Source: Pelomyxa schiedti (Eukaryota > Evosea > Pelobiontida > Pelomyxidae). From it: a stretch of DNA of 26,468 nt. Shown here one piece after another: positions 1-17,000 of this stretch. Every line of letters starts with the position of its first letter. Within the stretch, counting starts at the first letter, position 1. The DNA lies in NCBI GenBank assembly GCA_020536535.1, contig JAHLWZ010000266.1:784-27251 (forward strand), read 5' to 3'. Below the pieces are notes generated by a model, which saw nothing but the letters and a program-made list of their open reading frames with translations, ran no database searches and was not told where the DNA came from. The translations under genes were made by a program, and so were the position numbers.

Positions 1-413
1 TGAATCCTGACAATGCTTCTCCACTGCTTGTATGCATGAAACGATATTCTGTTTGCAACTTGAGATATAGCTTCCCATGCCTATTGGAAAAAGGTCTCAG
101 TAGGTGCTGGGTGTGGAGATCTTTGAGCAAAAGGTATTTGAGGAGAAGGTATTGGCATTGATGATAAAAGGAAGAGGGAGAGTGAAGTGAGGGAAACATA
201 CTGCCAGTGGCATCCATCAAGAAAACGACATATTGATCTCTGCTTCCATGTCCAAACTCCGCAATTGAAGAACAATCAATCGAGGTGAGATGCACAGTGG
301 GTGCGGTATCGTCAAATCCCGAAGTTGAGGCCGAGGATATGCTTGATATTGCAAGGCACCCACTGGAGGGAGCAGAAGCTGTGAAGTATTGCGTCGGGGA
401 ATCCTGAACACGT
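1..413 (-). CDS. von Willebrand factor A (vWA) domain exons, incomplete at window edge
   Basis: Read on the minus strand, an open stretch of about 70 codons ends in a clear vWA first strand with a metal-binding MIDAS motif, VVFLMDATGSM. The exon breaks at 202; an intron at 81-201 (GTATGT donor, AATAG acceptor) restores the codon for Ser and continues as MGSYISSC to the window start. That matches the usual vWA order in which DxTGSM is followed by a helix. vWA domains bind ligands through the metal held by this motif. The remaining domain lies outside the window. The 5' boundary near 413 is uncertain: upstream sequence is Ser-rich and the frame changes. It could be the C-terminal part of the PARG-like gene directly upstream, since both lie on the same strand 150 bp apart, or a separate gene. 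The domain call is firm; the gene model is not. Confidence 0.6.
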
Positions 414-559
414 TTGTGATAATACTTGTTGTTCCCTCAGTTCCATCCGGCTCAGCGTTCTCTTTTTGGGCAAGTGCAGCAGGGTCGTGCAGCGAAAGAT
501 GTCTGGTTGGAGACCAAGGACGCACCGGAAGTGAATGATTTTTCGCTCGAAGGTGGGAT

Positions 560-1260
560 TCACTGGAATGTGGCCAGGCTTAGAAACTGGGCACATGACA
601 CACGGCCAACAGCTGGCACATCGAGGGCTACCGGGCTGAACTCTGCTTTTTCAACCATTTTTTCAAACTGTTTTGCAAAGGCTCTGCACTTGCAAGAAAC
701 CTCACTCTCAAGAATTGCAAAGTACACCCTTGAGAAACAGCCAGTGTATTGTTGCAAAACCTCCTTGAAGATAGCGGCAACGTGGTCTGCATCACCATCA
801 AATATGTATTACAAGTAGCAGTGTCGCAAAAAAGGGGATATAATACAGTGTCAGAGGTGAGAGAAAAATAGTAAATCAAACCTGGTGGGTTGTTGAAGGC
901 ACCACAACCAATTGCCCCAAGGACAAGTTGCTTTACATTGTACATGGCCACAGTGTTCAAGAGCTGTTCTATTTTGTATCTCGTGATCATCGCCGCACTC
1001 GGTGACAGGAACATTTCTCCAGTCCTCCTTCACGGTGAACTTGTTGTCAACGTTGCAAAGGGCAGCCGCTGAGATGACATCAACAGTCCAAGGCTCGGCG
1101 AGGAATTGAAACCCGCTCAATGAGACATCTCTGAACACCGTCACACCACGAGTGAAGATGGTGCCACATAGTGGCAGTGGGTAACCAATCTGCTTCAGTG
1201 CTGGGAACAGTGATGTACGCATGCACAAGTCTTCCTCTTGTGCACTTTTGCCTTGGACTT
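560..1260 (-). CDS. Microbial-type PARG-like domain (TIGR02452/PF10021-like), frame disrupted
   Basis: In minus-strand order the sequence shows AQEEDLCMRTSLFPAL, YPLP, GVTVFRD, DVISAAAL, QLVLGAIGCGAFNNPP, a VAAIFKEVLQQY helix and VYFAILE, then a stop at 560. This is the order of the microbial-type poly(ADP-ribose) glycohydrolase-like family, which removes ADP-ribose units, and the QEE of the catalytic signature is visible. An intron at 787-881 keeps phase. Two things are odd. The Gly-rich loop expected shortly before QEE is not seen in frame; the same-frame sequence meets a stop about eight codons upstream. Second, around 1010-1020 the frame must shift by one base between the DVISAAA part and the GAIGCGAF part, with no room for an intron. 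It could be a pseudogene, an assembly indel or a diverged active gene. Family assignment is fairly safe; function is not. Confidence 0.6.
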
Positions 1261-2050
1261 GGAATCATATTCATTCTCCTCCGTCCAGAATGCGTAATCT
1301 TAAAAATTGGGACTTGAATGTTTGTTGGTTGTTTATTTGGGGGTGAAAGTCACCTTGCTCAAGTGTCCAAGTCTGCCCAAAATTTTGTGCAATGTATGCA
1401 AACACAGAGGGGCAGTTCTTCTTGAAAAGAATGTCACTCTGCCGATTGCTTTTGAAATCAGAAATTGCATCTGCGAGGTCCTGGTGTTGTGTGGTCAGGT
1501 ATAATGCAGTCAAAACTTACGAAAAAAAGGACCAATCCCAACCTTCAAGATGGTTTCGTCTCGTTCGTTCCAAGAGGTGGTGCGATGCAAGAACAAAATT
1601 GTGCTGCTCATGAAGAAGACCAGGATCCACAACCGTGTGAAGTAGTATTTATTCACATCCGATTTCCGCATTGAGCTCATGGGGTCGACGGCATAGAGTC
1701 CTTCAACGTCAACCAACAGAACGGGGACATCACACCCGGGAATCTGTGTGGTTGTTGGTGCGTGAGGACCAAGAATAAAGGAACGCAAATACATTGAGGA
1801 GTCTTGGGAAAAAACGTGCAACCAAATTTCAAGTTGTCTGCAAAGAAAGAAGATTCAGAACGGTCATGCTGTTTGCTTGGTTTTTTAGGATGTGGTTACC
1901 AGAAGTGACAAACGGATCAGTGTTTGTGCCCTGGAGGATCAGTGTTACATAATTGAGCAGCGTCGACTTGCCAGTCCTCGTTGGGCCCAGCACTGCCACC
2001 GTCACAATTTTGTGTCTTTGATTGACTGGAAGAACTGCCTCACTGGCTCA
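1253..2050 (-). CDS. GBP/atlastin-type large GTPase domain, partial model
   Basis: The minus strand encodes VTVAVLGPTRTGKSTLLN, a P-loop (G1, GPTRTGKS) with the RTGKS form typical of guanylate-binding proteins, followed by TDPFVTS as the switch-I area. After an intron (1803-1899, GTAACC to CCCAAG) comes VPVLLVDVEGLYAVDP, the G3 DxxG motif in the GBP-like form, then a hydrophobic strand with LWILVFFMSSTI. A second intron (1481-1542) leads into DLADAISDF and FAYIAQNF, resembling the strand after G4. GBP-family GTPases act on membranes or in cell-autonomous defence; nothing here tells which. I could not find a clean start codon: upstream frames near 2040-2100 hold stops. The 3' side runs directly into the PARG-like domain, so the two may be one fused gene. 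Confidence 0.6.
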
Positions 2051-2344
2051 GCACCAAAGGTGCCCCTGATCCGTGTTTGTATGCCCACATCTTATCGTTG
2101 AACGACGTTGGGCTCCTCCCTGCGACTCTGCACAGGCACCTCACTGTTAGCAACCAGATGAGATTTGATGGCTATGGTTCCATGTCATCTTTGCTTCTGA
2201 GCTTTGTGTCCCACTCTTTCTCCCTTCAGGGATAGCATGAACTTCCTGCCGAGGAGCCGAGAGAGTTGTTCTGAAGAGTGCTCGATCTGAGAAATAGATC
2301 GGATTAGCATCCGTCCGTTAAAACCAAGTGCGGTTTTTTGTTAC
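2051..2344. promoter_or_regulatory. Presumed divergent intergenic region
   Basis: About 290 bp lie between the minus-strand GTPase exons and the first ATG of the plus-strand VIT gene. It probably holds both 5' leaders, the missing first exon of the GTPase gene and a shared promoter. I see no clear TATA box or repeat. The role is inferred from gene orientation only. Confidence 0.3.
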
Positions 2345-8558
<6,214 letters not shown>

Positions 8559-8676
8559 TGCCCAATTGAGAGGAAATAAAAAAAACTCTGTATTCTTCTT
8601 CCTTCCTGTCACCACTCAGGGTGCCAAAAAACCCAAATTTGACCCTTGTTCGGCACAATTTTTTAAAGATCAAATC

Positions 8677-10756
8677 ATGCAGCTGTCGAAAGCGGTGCCG
8701 CAACAGCAACAAGTCATAGATCTCACATCGGACGACGACGAGGAAGATGCGCCTACGCCTATACAGGTGGCCTGCGAATCTGCGACACCGGCGCGCCCCG
8801 TCGTACCCCGCACCGTGCAGCCTGATTCGCCCAATCCCGATCGCGTCACGTTCACCCTGCACCAACCCCCGCAGACCCCGCTGCAGCACGCGCCAATTCG
8901 CCCCCCGCCTACTTCATCTACACCGGTGCAGCTGCCCCCGCAACCAAACAAAGCGACGCCGCGCGCGGCCGCCGTAGGCAATACCGGCAAACCAGCACCC
9001 ACAACCGCGCCTGCGCCGTCGCCCGCGCCCGCCAACGGGAACAGAAGCGCGCCGAAAACACCGCAGACGCAGGCGCCACAAACCCAGAGGTTGCCTCCCA
9101 CGAGGGAGTCCGCGTCGCCAAGCGCAACAGCTCCCGCTGCCGATGTTTTCCGCCCTTCTTCCATTTCGCCTGCTACGCCGGATAGTAGCACCCTTGAAAC
9201 ACGAGTGCCTGCAGCCCTGCCACTCTATCAGATTGGCGGTGCCGTGGCTCCAATGACGGACGTTAACGCGCAAAAGTCGGTGACTCCCGACAAACCTGCG
9301 AGCGCTTTGAGTGGCGTGGCATGTCCAGTGCCACTGTACCCATTAATACATGCAAATGTTGTTGCTGATGTTTCAATGCCAACTGCAAGTGTGACGGAGA
9401 TTTCGCCAGGTACTGTGGACAGCCCAATGCCCCAGTCGAAGCCTGTAGTTGCACAGCAAGAGTCACATGAAATGTCTGTTCAACCCAACACATGTCCGCC
9501 CACACCCAAGCAGACTGTTCCTACTCCTGAACTTTACGACCCATCTAAACCCACTTGTCCAGTGTCAGGTACCCCTGTTTCGAACTTTCCACACCCCAAT
9601 ACGCCTCTATTTTACGGAGTTCGGGAACTGCTTACATCTGCACAGCCCCCACTCTTCCTCCTGCTTTCCCACCTCCCCAGACCTTTTCTCAACCAAAGAA
9701 TGTTATAACAGATTCTGATGCAGTTTTCCCCCAACTCTTTGCTGACCATGACATGGAAGTTACTCATAATGCCTTAAAAAATATCTGTGCTTCAACATCA
9801 GAATGCATTCGGACTTGCTTCTTTAATACTCAAGACAGTGGGACAATCAATCGCCCTCATAAGCCAAACCCCAATCCAAGGTTGATAAGAGAGATTACGT
9901 CGGTGAAGCCTAAAGTACTTTGAGTGACGATTTCAATTCAACTTTAATGTGCTAAACAAGGATTCTACTATTGAGCGCAAACGACCCCCCCCAAATCACC
10001 TGCCACCAGAGGAAGGGAACAAAAAAGCAAGGACAACCCAAGAAGGTAACGCTGCATTGTACTCAGATTTATCCAAAAGATACCAGATGATGGCTCCGCT
10101 CTTCAGTCCCTTTTGCCCATTTTTATGCAACACACCGAACAACTAAAGTCAATGACCAGTCAAGTAATCAAGGAGCATGCAAAAGTCTCCTCGTTGGAGT
10201 TATCAAAGAAACTTTATGGGGTATTCATATGCCAATTCACAGTAACTTACTCGACGCTGAGTAGTATTAGGAACTGGAAAGATGTCTCTTACTCCTAGAT
10301 TCTATGGGTACAAACAACACCACTTTCCCAGCACTAACTCCTAGAACTTCTCTTTTGTTAACTGGTACAATTATACACCCCAGATAATCAGAGAAAACTA
10401 GCGCGGGAAGCAAATGAACGAACCAATGCAGGTTGAGATGGAAATCAACACTACTTCGTACCGTCATCACGCACTGTTAATACTTTGGGATGCACGTTAA
10501 CTGTACTTCTCCCTGTCACAGCAAAAAGGGCACTGATAGAGAAACGCAAAGCCGAACTTATACAACTCAGACAACAGTCGAAAGAGCTCCGAGACCAAAT
10601 TTCTGCCGGTTTCAATTCCCCCTCCAACAAACTTAAAAAAACCACCTGGAAACTGCCCTAGCACCAAGCTGAAATGTTCTCACTTCTCTCCCACCCGCAG
10701 CACCCGCTGAGCTGCTGAAGGAACTCACAGAACTACAGCAAGGAAAGAAGCCGTGA
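8677..10756 (+). CDS. SUMO-interaction-motif, Pro/Thr-rich, coiled-coil protein (unrecognised)
   Basis: Eight exons join with correct phase at every border: 8677-9568, 9646-9914, 9961-10045, 10087-10220, 10271-10364, 10402-10431, 10522-10608 and 10701-10756, giving about 548 residues. The ATG at 8677 is the first in frame. A few residues in comes VIDLTSDDDEED, a hydrophobic core followed by acidic residues, the classic form of a SUMO-interaction motif. Residues about 30-370 are low-complexity, rich in Pro, Thr, Ala and Gln. A basic patch (R/K around KRPPP and NKKAR) may be a nuclear signal. The last 150 residues are helical and charged (ALQSLLPIFMQHTEQL, ALIEKRKAELIQLRQQ, AELLKELTELQQ), predicted coiled coil. 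These features suggest a nuclear scaffold, possibly in SUMO-linked chromatin control. I do not recognise the family. Introns here are as short as 37 nt. Confidence 0.75.
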
Positions 10757-10822
10757 GACAGTTGATGCTGCTTATCTCCAGCCCCCAAAAGCAAGGAAAA
10801 CAACATTCTTTTGTTACAACGA

Positions 10823-11070
10823 TTAAAGGAAATGCATTTGTTTCTTTATCTCCACTCTCTTCCAGTCTTGCATTGCCTTCCATTGGTCTCTGGGCATTCC
10901 AAAGTGCTGTTCAAAGTCGGCGTCACTCAGATATTCCTAATGGAAAGTTGGTATTTGGTTAGTCCGTTACGGAATTTTAAAAGCAACAACTATATCACAG
11001 GTATTTTTACCTCGAGGCGGGTTCTATCCAACCCAGGGATTTTATCAGTCAACAGGTCATCATAGCTATA
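10823..11070 (-). other. Villin headpiece at the C-terminus of the LIM-gelsolin protein
   Basis: Two minus-strand exons joined in phase give the whole headpiece: N-terminal half YSYDDLLTDKIPGLDRTRLE and C-terminal half with YLSDADFEQHFGM and WKRVEIKKQ. The PGLD, FxxxFGM and WK elements that form the hydrophobic core and actin-binding cap are all present. The extreme C-terminus, MHFL, replaces the usual GLF. Confidence 0.88.
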
Positions 11071-14000
11071 TGTGGCAGAGTACTTTGCAAGAACAGCATC
11101 GGCGTCAACCGGCACCACAGGGCTGTGACCTGCAACCTACGAGGATTGTTTTGTCAATCAACGCAATGAATGAACTGGAAACAGAGGGGAATAACATACT
11201 GGTCTCCAGTCAGGGAAGCATGTGGTGAATTCAGCCGGCTCTGATTTTGCATATACTACAAGTATGGGTGCGTTGGCTGACCTGTGGTCACCTTTCTCTG
11301 ATTGTAGCCTCACATAGTCCTTGTGTGAAGTTAGTGGATTGAAAAATGGGAAAATTTTAGGGTACTTTGGCGGCTAGTATGACCCAACGTAATTCAGTGG
11401 GGGGACTGCGGGGACCAACCCAAATAAGGACTGTTTTGGTAGGCATTAATGGTGAGAAGATATGGAAATGAATGGAACCTGAATCAAAGTAGTCAAGGAT
11501 GTAGAGGTTCTGAATAACCAGGTCATTTTGTAGAAATGCATACAATTCGGTTATCTGTGAAAGAAAAGGGTTTGGGAAAAGGAAAAAATCCCTTTGGGGG
11601 AAGGAAACCTGCAGTGCTGCGCAACAAAATAGCCTCGTTGGGTGAGACAAACTCCTGGAGGGAACTGAGAAAACGTCTGAAGTGTGGCCAAGCAGCTGAA
11701 GAAATTGTGTAGATTCCTCCCCTTGAATTTCTTGTTCCAAATGTAATGGTTCCTCAATCATCATGATCTATTTACTTAAGTTTCTTGTAGGGGATTTGCT
11801 TTTAGTCATCTTACTCTTTTTGCTAACGAGGGGCAAGCTGAAAGTGCCTCAGGGCTACAATTCTTTCCTCTCCACATAATGGCTTTATTTCTGCACAGGT
11901 GAGAAGGCCACCATGGGGGAAAAAAATACAGACCCAGAGATAACAATAAATGGAGATGCGGAGTGGAAAGCCTGCACAGATGCAACCACTTGAAAAGCAT
12001 AGTGATGAGAACCGGCCAGATCACTTCGAACTTGGTAAAGACGTACATTCTCTGCTGCACTAACAGTATCAGTTGTTGAACTCGGAGGTAGGCCCTTAGA
12101 TAGCATGTCAACAGGTAAACCATTAGTGATAAGACTACCATATGAACAACAAGTTTGTTAGTAAAAATCTGACAAAATCCAATGGTTTCCTTCCCACAGA
12201 GAATACGTTCTTGAATGACAAAACTTCCCCCAGAAGTAAGTTTGTCACAAATAGCTTGGGCCATAAGGGCTGATGTTCCAAAATCGTTACGATGGCTGTC
12301 ACTGCCTGAGGCACAAGTGAGATTTAAGGACTAAGTATGAAATTCATTCACCTTGCCACCAGAATACAACATTCTTGCTGTAGCTTTCTATTGTTTGCTC
12401 CAAGTTGGTAAAAGCTTTTGTTGAGAGTAAACAAACCTGTAGCACAATACTTATGATGAACGATGTAACTGCAACCACTGGACAAGATTTAACCGAATGA
12501 AGAGTTGGGAGGTTCAGTTACCTGTAAAAATGTCCCTTTTGGTCCTCTGGAATGAGTGTCTTCTCATAATCGTGAACTCTCCAAATCTTGAAATGGTGTT
12601 CAGGAAATCAGTGGTAGAAATTTTCTGGTATTATTAATACCACAAGTTCACCACATTCAACAAGTAAAGGTAGTGTATTTTGTTGTTCCTCGGCAGCTCT
12701 ATTTCGATACTCTAATAGATGTTCGACAGTGTAGGATTCTCTTTGTTGAACCTCTGAAAGAATAAGGAGCTGGGAAGTAATGTAAAAGCACCTTTCTTTG
12801 CACTAGAAGAGGAGCCCACAGATATTGGTAAGTCTCCTGGCCAATCGAAAAACTTCTCAGCAAAAAGAGCATTTTCTGTACCTTCATTGAGAATAACCAA
12901 CCGACACCATGATGGCCTTGTGGTTGCTTGTTTGAGTACCTGAAAAAGTGAGTTGCTTTCACGAGAAAAAGGAAGAATACTGTTGCTTTTTGCTTTGCTT
13001 GGTTCCTAACAGTTTGTGTTGCTTTTTTCCCAAGCCAGACATAAGTGGGAGTGTTGTCAAGAATCACAAGTGCAGGGATAAAAAGAAAAAAAAAGGATAT
13101 ATTTCAGCTGCACAGTCAAGAACCAAGGAAGACTCTGAGAGAGCCATTGCGTACTTCAGTCTTTTACTTTCACCTCTGGATTTCAAAACTTCTTCTTGAT
13201 CTGGTACAAATCTGGGGTACTTATTAATCACGTTTCAGAAGTTATAATCGCAAACCGAAACAGCTCAAAGGAAGACTCGAAATTTGTTTCAAACGTCTCT
13301 GAATCTTCAGGATCACAAAGAAGGGAACTAACTGAGGCAGGAGCCGAGGTACCAAGGGCTTCCCAAAAAGAAGTCCAATGATTATCTGTAGTCCCTGTCA
13401 CATTCACAACTTTCGCTTGTCCGGAGCGCTCTTTGAAGCGAATTCGATTTGCTGTGGTAACTAAAAAATTGTGTAAGCTAGGGTGGTTTCAAGAGCTTGC
13501 CCATAACCTGCTTTGGCAACTTCCATCTTGTTGGCTTGTGGGCCATTCCACACATAGATTGTAGGACCTAAATAGTATTATATGCCATTCACTAAAATAA
13601 ACTAACCTAAGTCCAGAATGTATGAACAAGTTTGCGTGATAGATTTTGAATGTGTTTCCACAAGAAGGCATTGCACTTTGTAGCGGCCTTTTACTTTTAT
13701 CAATCGTTTTTCTTGCTGAACACTAGCGGATTTAGTTGTAACAGAATTAAATATCTAAGAGTGTCAGTGTTGTTTTGAATTTGGCAAGGAACCTGCTGCT
13801 TTCGTCTTTCATCTTCCTCTTTTTTTCTTGCCATACTATCAGCAAGGCGCTTTGCTTCTTCGTCAAGGAATTGCCTAACTAAGTTTAAAAGATTTAGCAG
13901 TAATGGTGTGAAACCTCTCAGAGTCGGAGTGGAGGACACCAGCCAGTATGGGGAGTGCGGCAAGTGTGTGTCTCCTCTTATGTGCATCAATTTCATCTAG

Positions 14001-17000
14001 TAGTGACGGACTGGACTTATGAGCCATTTCCTGTTCTCTCTTCTTCCTTTCTTCTATTTGTGCCCACAAATCTACCACTGGAGCTAAATTTCAGTTAATA
14101 ATCAAGCAAAGGGTTTCAGGTATGTTACTCGATGCTTCTATTTCAGCCGGTGGTGGTAATATAACAGAAACAGGCCGTGATTTTTTATGAGTTTTACGCG
14201 GTCCTTTGGCTCTCCCTTTGGTGACAAAGACAAGAGTGGTCGGCTTGGTATCTTTTGGTGCTCTAGTTATTCATAGGGAGATAATATTTAGAATGACCAG
14301 TAGTAGGGGCAGAGTCAGCGGAAACTGGCGAAGGACAGGGTGGTGTGGCTATTACGGGACTTGACGATGTCAATTCCGCGCAGGGGGAAATCTCTCTTGA
14401 AACCTGATCAACTGATACAGGGGTTGAACTTCGACAACTGGAATTTGATGCTGTAGAGCACTTGGCACAAACGAAAACATCCTTTGATGTTTCTACATAT
14501 TTTCCAGACTGAAGGGGCTGCGAACACTGTGAACACTTCTGAGTTCTAGAGATGGTAAAAAAAAGTAGCCCTAGGGAGCACACACATAAAACACACTTGA
14601 AAAATGTTGTGCGGGAGGTAAAGCAGGGACGACATGTTGGCTTCTTCTCCAGCTGCTGGTAACTTCCTAATTGAAGTGTCGCATTGCACAGATGGCATTT
14701 GAAACATCTGTACATGCCATTAAATGACTGTAGTATATTGTTGTAGATGGTTTTGCATGGGTGCAATTGATTACCCTTTGTGCCAAATTCCAAGTGCAAC
14801 TACTTTCTCAGCAGCATACACAGTCTTATTGCATCCCATACACACCTCACCCATGCGTGGGGGTGGTGAGACTGAAGGGACAAAGTTACTTCAATGTGAT
14901 ATTACTTGTTACTGTGAGAGAGACCTGATCTATTCCGAACAGATGCTGGGACAGGTAGTGTTTGCCCAGTGGCATTTTTTTGAGTTGCATCAGGGATCTG
15001 CATCAGAGACTGTGTGTGTGACATGCTTGCAGTTCTTCGCCGAGAAGAAATTTGTCTGGGTGCTGACATACAAGGTGTAAGTTGTGGCTTCGAGCTTGGA
15101 GGTGGGGATGATGCATCAGTTGCAGCTGGGGTTGTAACAATTTTGGGTACTTCCGGATTTAACTGGGATTCTGGGGCAGCTACATTTATTTTGGCTTCAG
15201 TAGGTAAACTCGTGGGCTCCGGCGGTGGTGAGAAGGCTGGAACCAGGTTTTCCATGGGTTTTGCCTCTGGAACTTCTTCTGGTTTCATCTCTGTTGGGGT
15301 GACTGTGATTATCGTCTCAATAGCTTTTGTTATGTCACCACCAGAGGGCTCTACACTTTTTATTGTTATGTCTTCCGAAGTTTCAGCTGAGCTGTGTTCC
15401 TTTGGGTGAGTTATTGACATTGTTGGTTTGATTTCCACTTGTTCAGTAGTTGAAGAAGTATGTGGTGGAAGCAACTTTTCAGTGAGTTGTGGTGTGGGTT
15501 TGGACTCGACTGGTTCTGGTGTCACCTTGAATTCTTCTGGGATTGGCTGCGTAGGGGTCTTGGGATTTGGTGACGAGGGTAAGCTTAGATTTGTGATTAA
15601 CTTGCTATCTGCTGGTAAAGTGGGTGTAGGCAATAAAATTTCCACATGTTGTGTTGTTGTGTCCTTTTCTGGAGTCGGTACAGCGGAATCGACTGAAATG
15701 CCAGATTGTTTCCCTTCAAGATGGGACTGGCCTTCAGGTCCCTTTATCACATTCACTGGTTCAATTTTTACGGAACCTTTGTTTGATACTTCGTTCATAA
15801 TTTCTGGAGGTGCACTCTTCTTGGCAGTTTGCTCTGTGAGTTCAGGAGTGATGACTTGAATAGGTTTTTGAACAGGAGTTTCAGGCTTACAGGACTGGAT
15901 TGCCTCTGATGGGGTAGATGGTACAGGTGGTGGTGATACTATTTGCGGTACTGCAATGCTATCCAAAGGAGGAGTTCGTGAATCAGTTGATTTACATGGT
16001 GGAGTATTATTTCTTAGTGCTCTTTTTTGTGCCAGTTTGAGTTCAATTTCGCGAAGTTTGTGTTCAAGTTGCTCGCGTTCTCCTAGTAATACATTTCGGC
16101 GGAGTGGGGGTGATTTTTGTTGATCAACAGATTCAGGTGTAGTTGACTTATTCGAAACTGCTTCTGTTTGTACATCGGCAGGTGGGGGCACCTCCATAGG
16201 AGTACTTTTAAGTGGTTCAGCATGCTGAACCACTTCTGGCATTTCCTTGCTACGCTCCTGTCCTTGGTGCGAAATGTCACTGAAAGGTAAGGAGGGCAAA
16301 GCTTCATCGACTGCCTTGAGTGGAATGCAGACAGCAAGGGGTAACTGGGGCTTCTCTTCTTTTTGATGTCGTGTTTCAGTTATTTCAGTTGAAGGTAGTA
16401 TTGGTAGTTGTGGAGTAGGATCAACTTGCTTCGTAGGTGACAGTGTCGTATCTGCTGGTGGCTCTGGGTGTGGTTGTGGTTGTACTGAATTATTTCTTTC
16501 CAAAGTCTCCACTTGTGGCACTATTTTCTCTGGTTCAGGAAGTTGAGTTTTGAAAGAGGGGTGGTCCTAACAAAGAATAAGTTTGTATTTTTTTCTAGTG
16601 GATGAACTTAAGCTTACACTTTTTACAGCGGGCAATGAATGGGTTCTGTCCTGTGCCTCAACTTTATGTGGTGTGGAGTCTGGTACTTCTGTTTCCCTGT
16701 GATGTAATATTGGAATAACTATGGGATATGGAGATATCACTTTTCGTCAGTGACTTCATTTCGGACTTCTTCAGGAATTTCTATCTTTTTATCTTTTTTC
16801 ATTTGTTGGGAAAGTTTCTTTGTTTCAAAAAGCATACCACCAACAACCACTTGAGAATGGGAAAATCTGCACATCATTGTCCCACGCGGAGATAGGTACA
16901 TATTAAATTGAGGCATTTGACCCAAGTTTGTGATCTAGGTCTATCAGTAGAAATTAAATAGAATATATACCACTAACAGTTATCACGTTCTTTGGACAGG

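Noticed and set aside
440-560. PBZ-type zinc finger after the PARG-like domain
   Set aside because: One frame shows Cys, Asn-Pro and His residues in a vaguely similar order, but spacing does not fit and the frame is not continuous with either neighbour.
1838-1899. Intron of the GTPase gene ending at TTTGCAG (1838)
   Set aside because: This acceptor puts the two conserved parts out of frame; the later acceptor CCCAAG (1803) after a T-run keeps phase.
14902-15860. Long plus-strand open frames opposite the LIM-gelsolin exon 4
   Set aside because: They are Gly/Ser/Val-rich reverse-complement reflections of a Pro/Thr/Ser-rich coding exon; splice phase and domains support only the minus strand.
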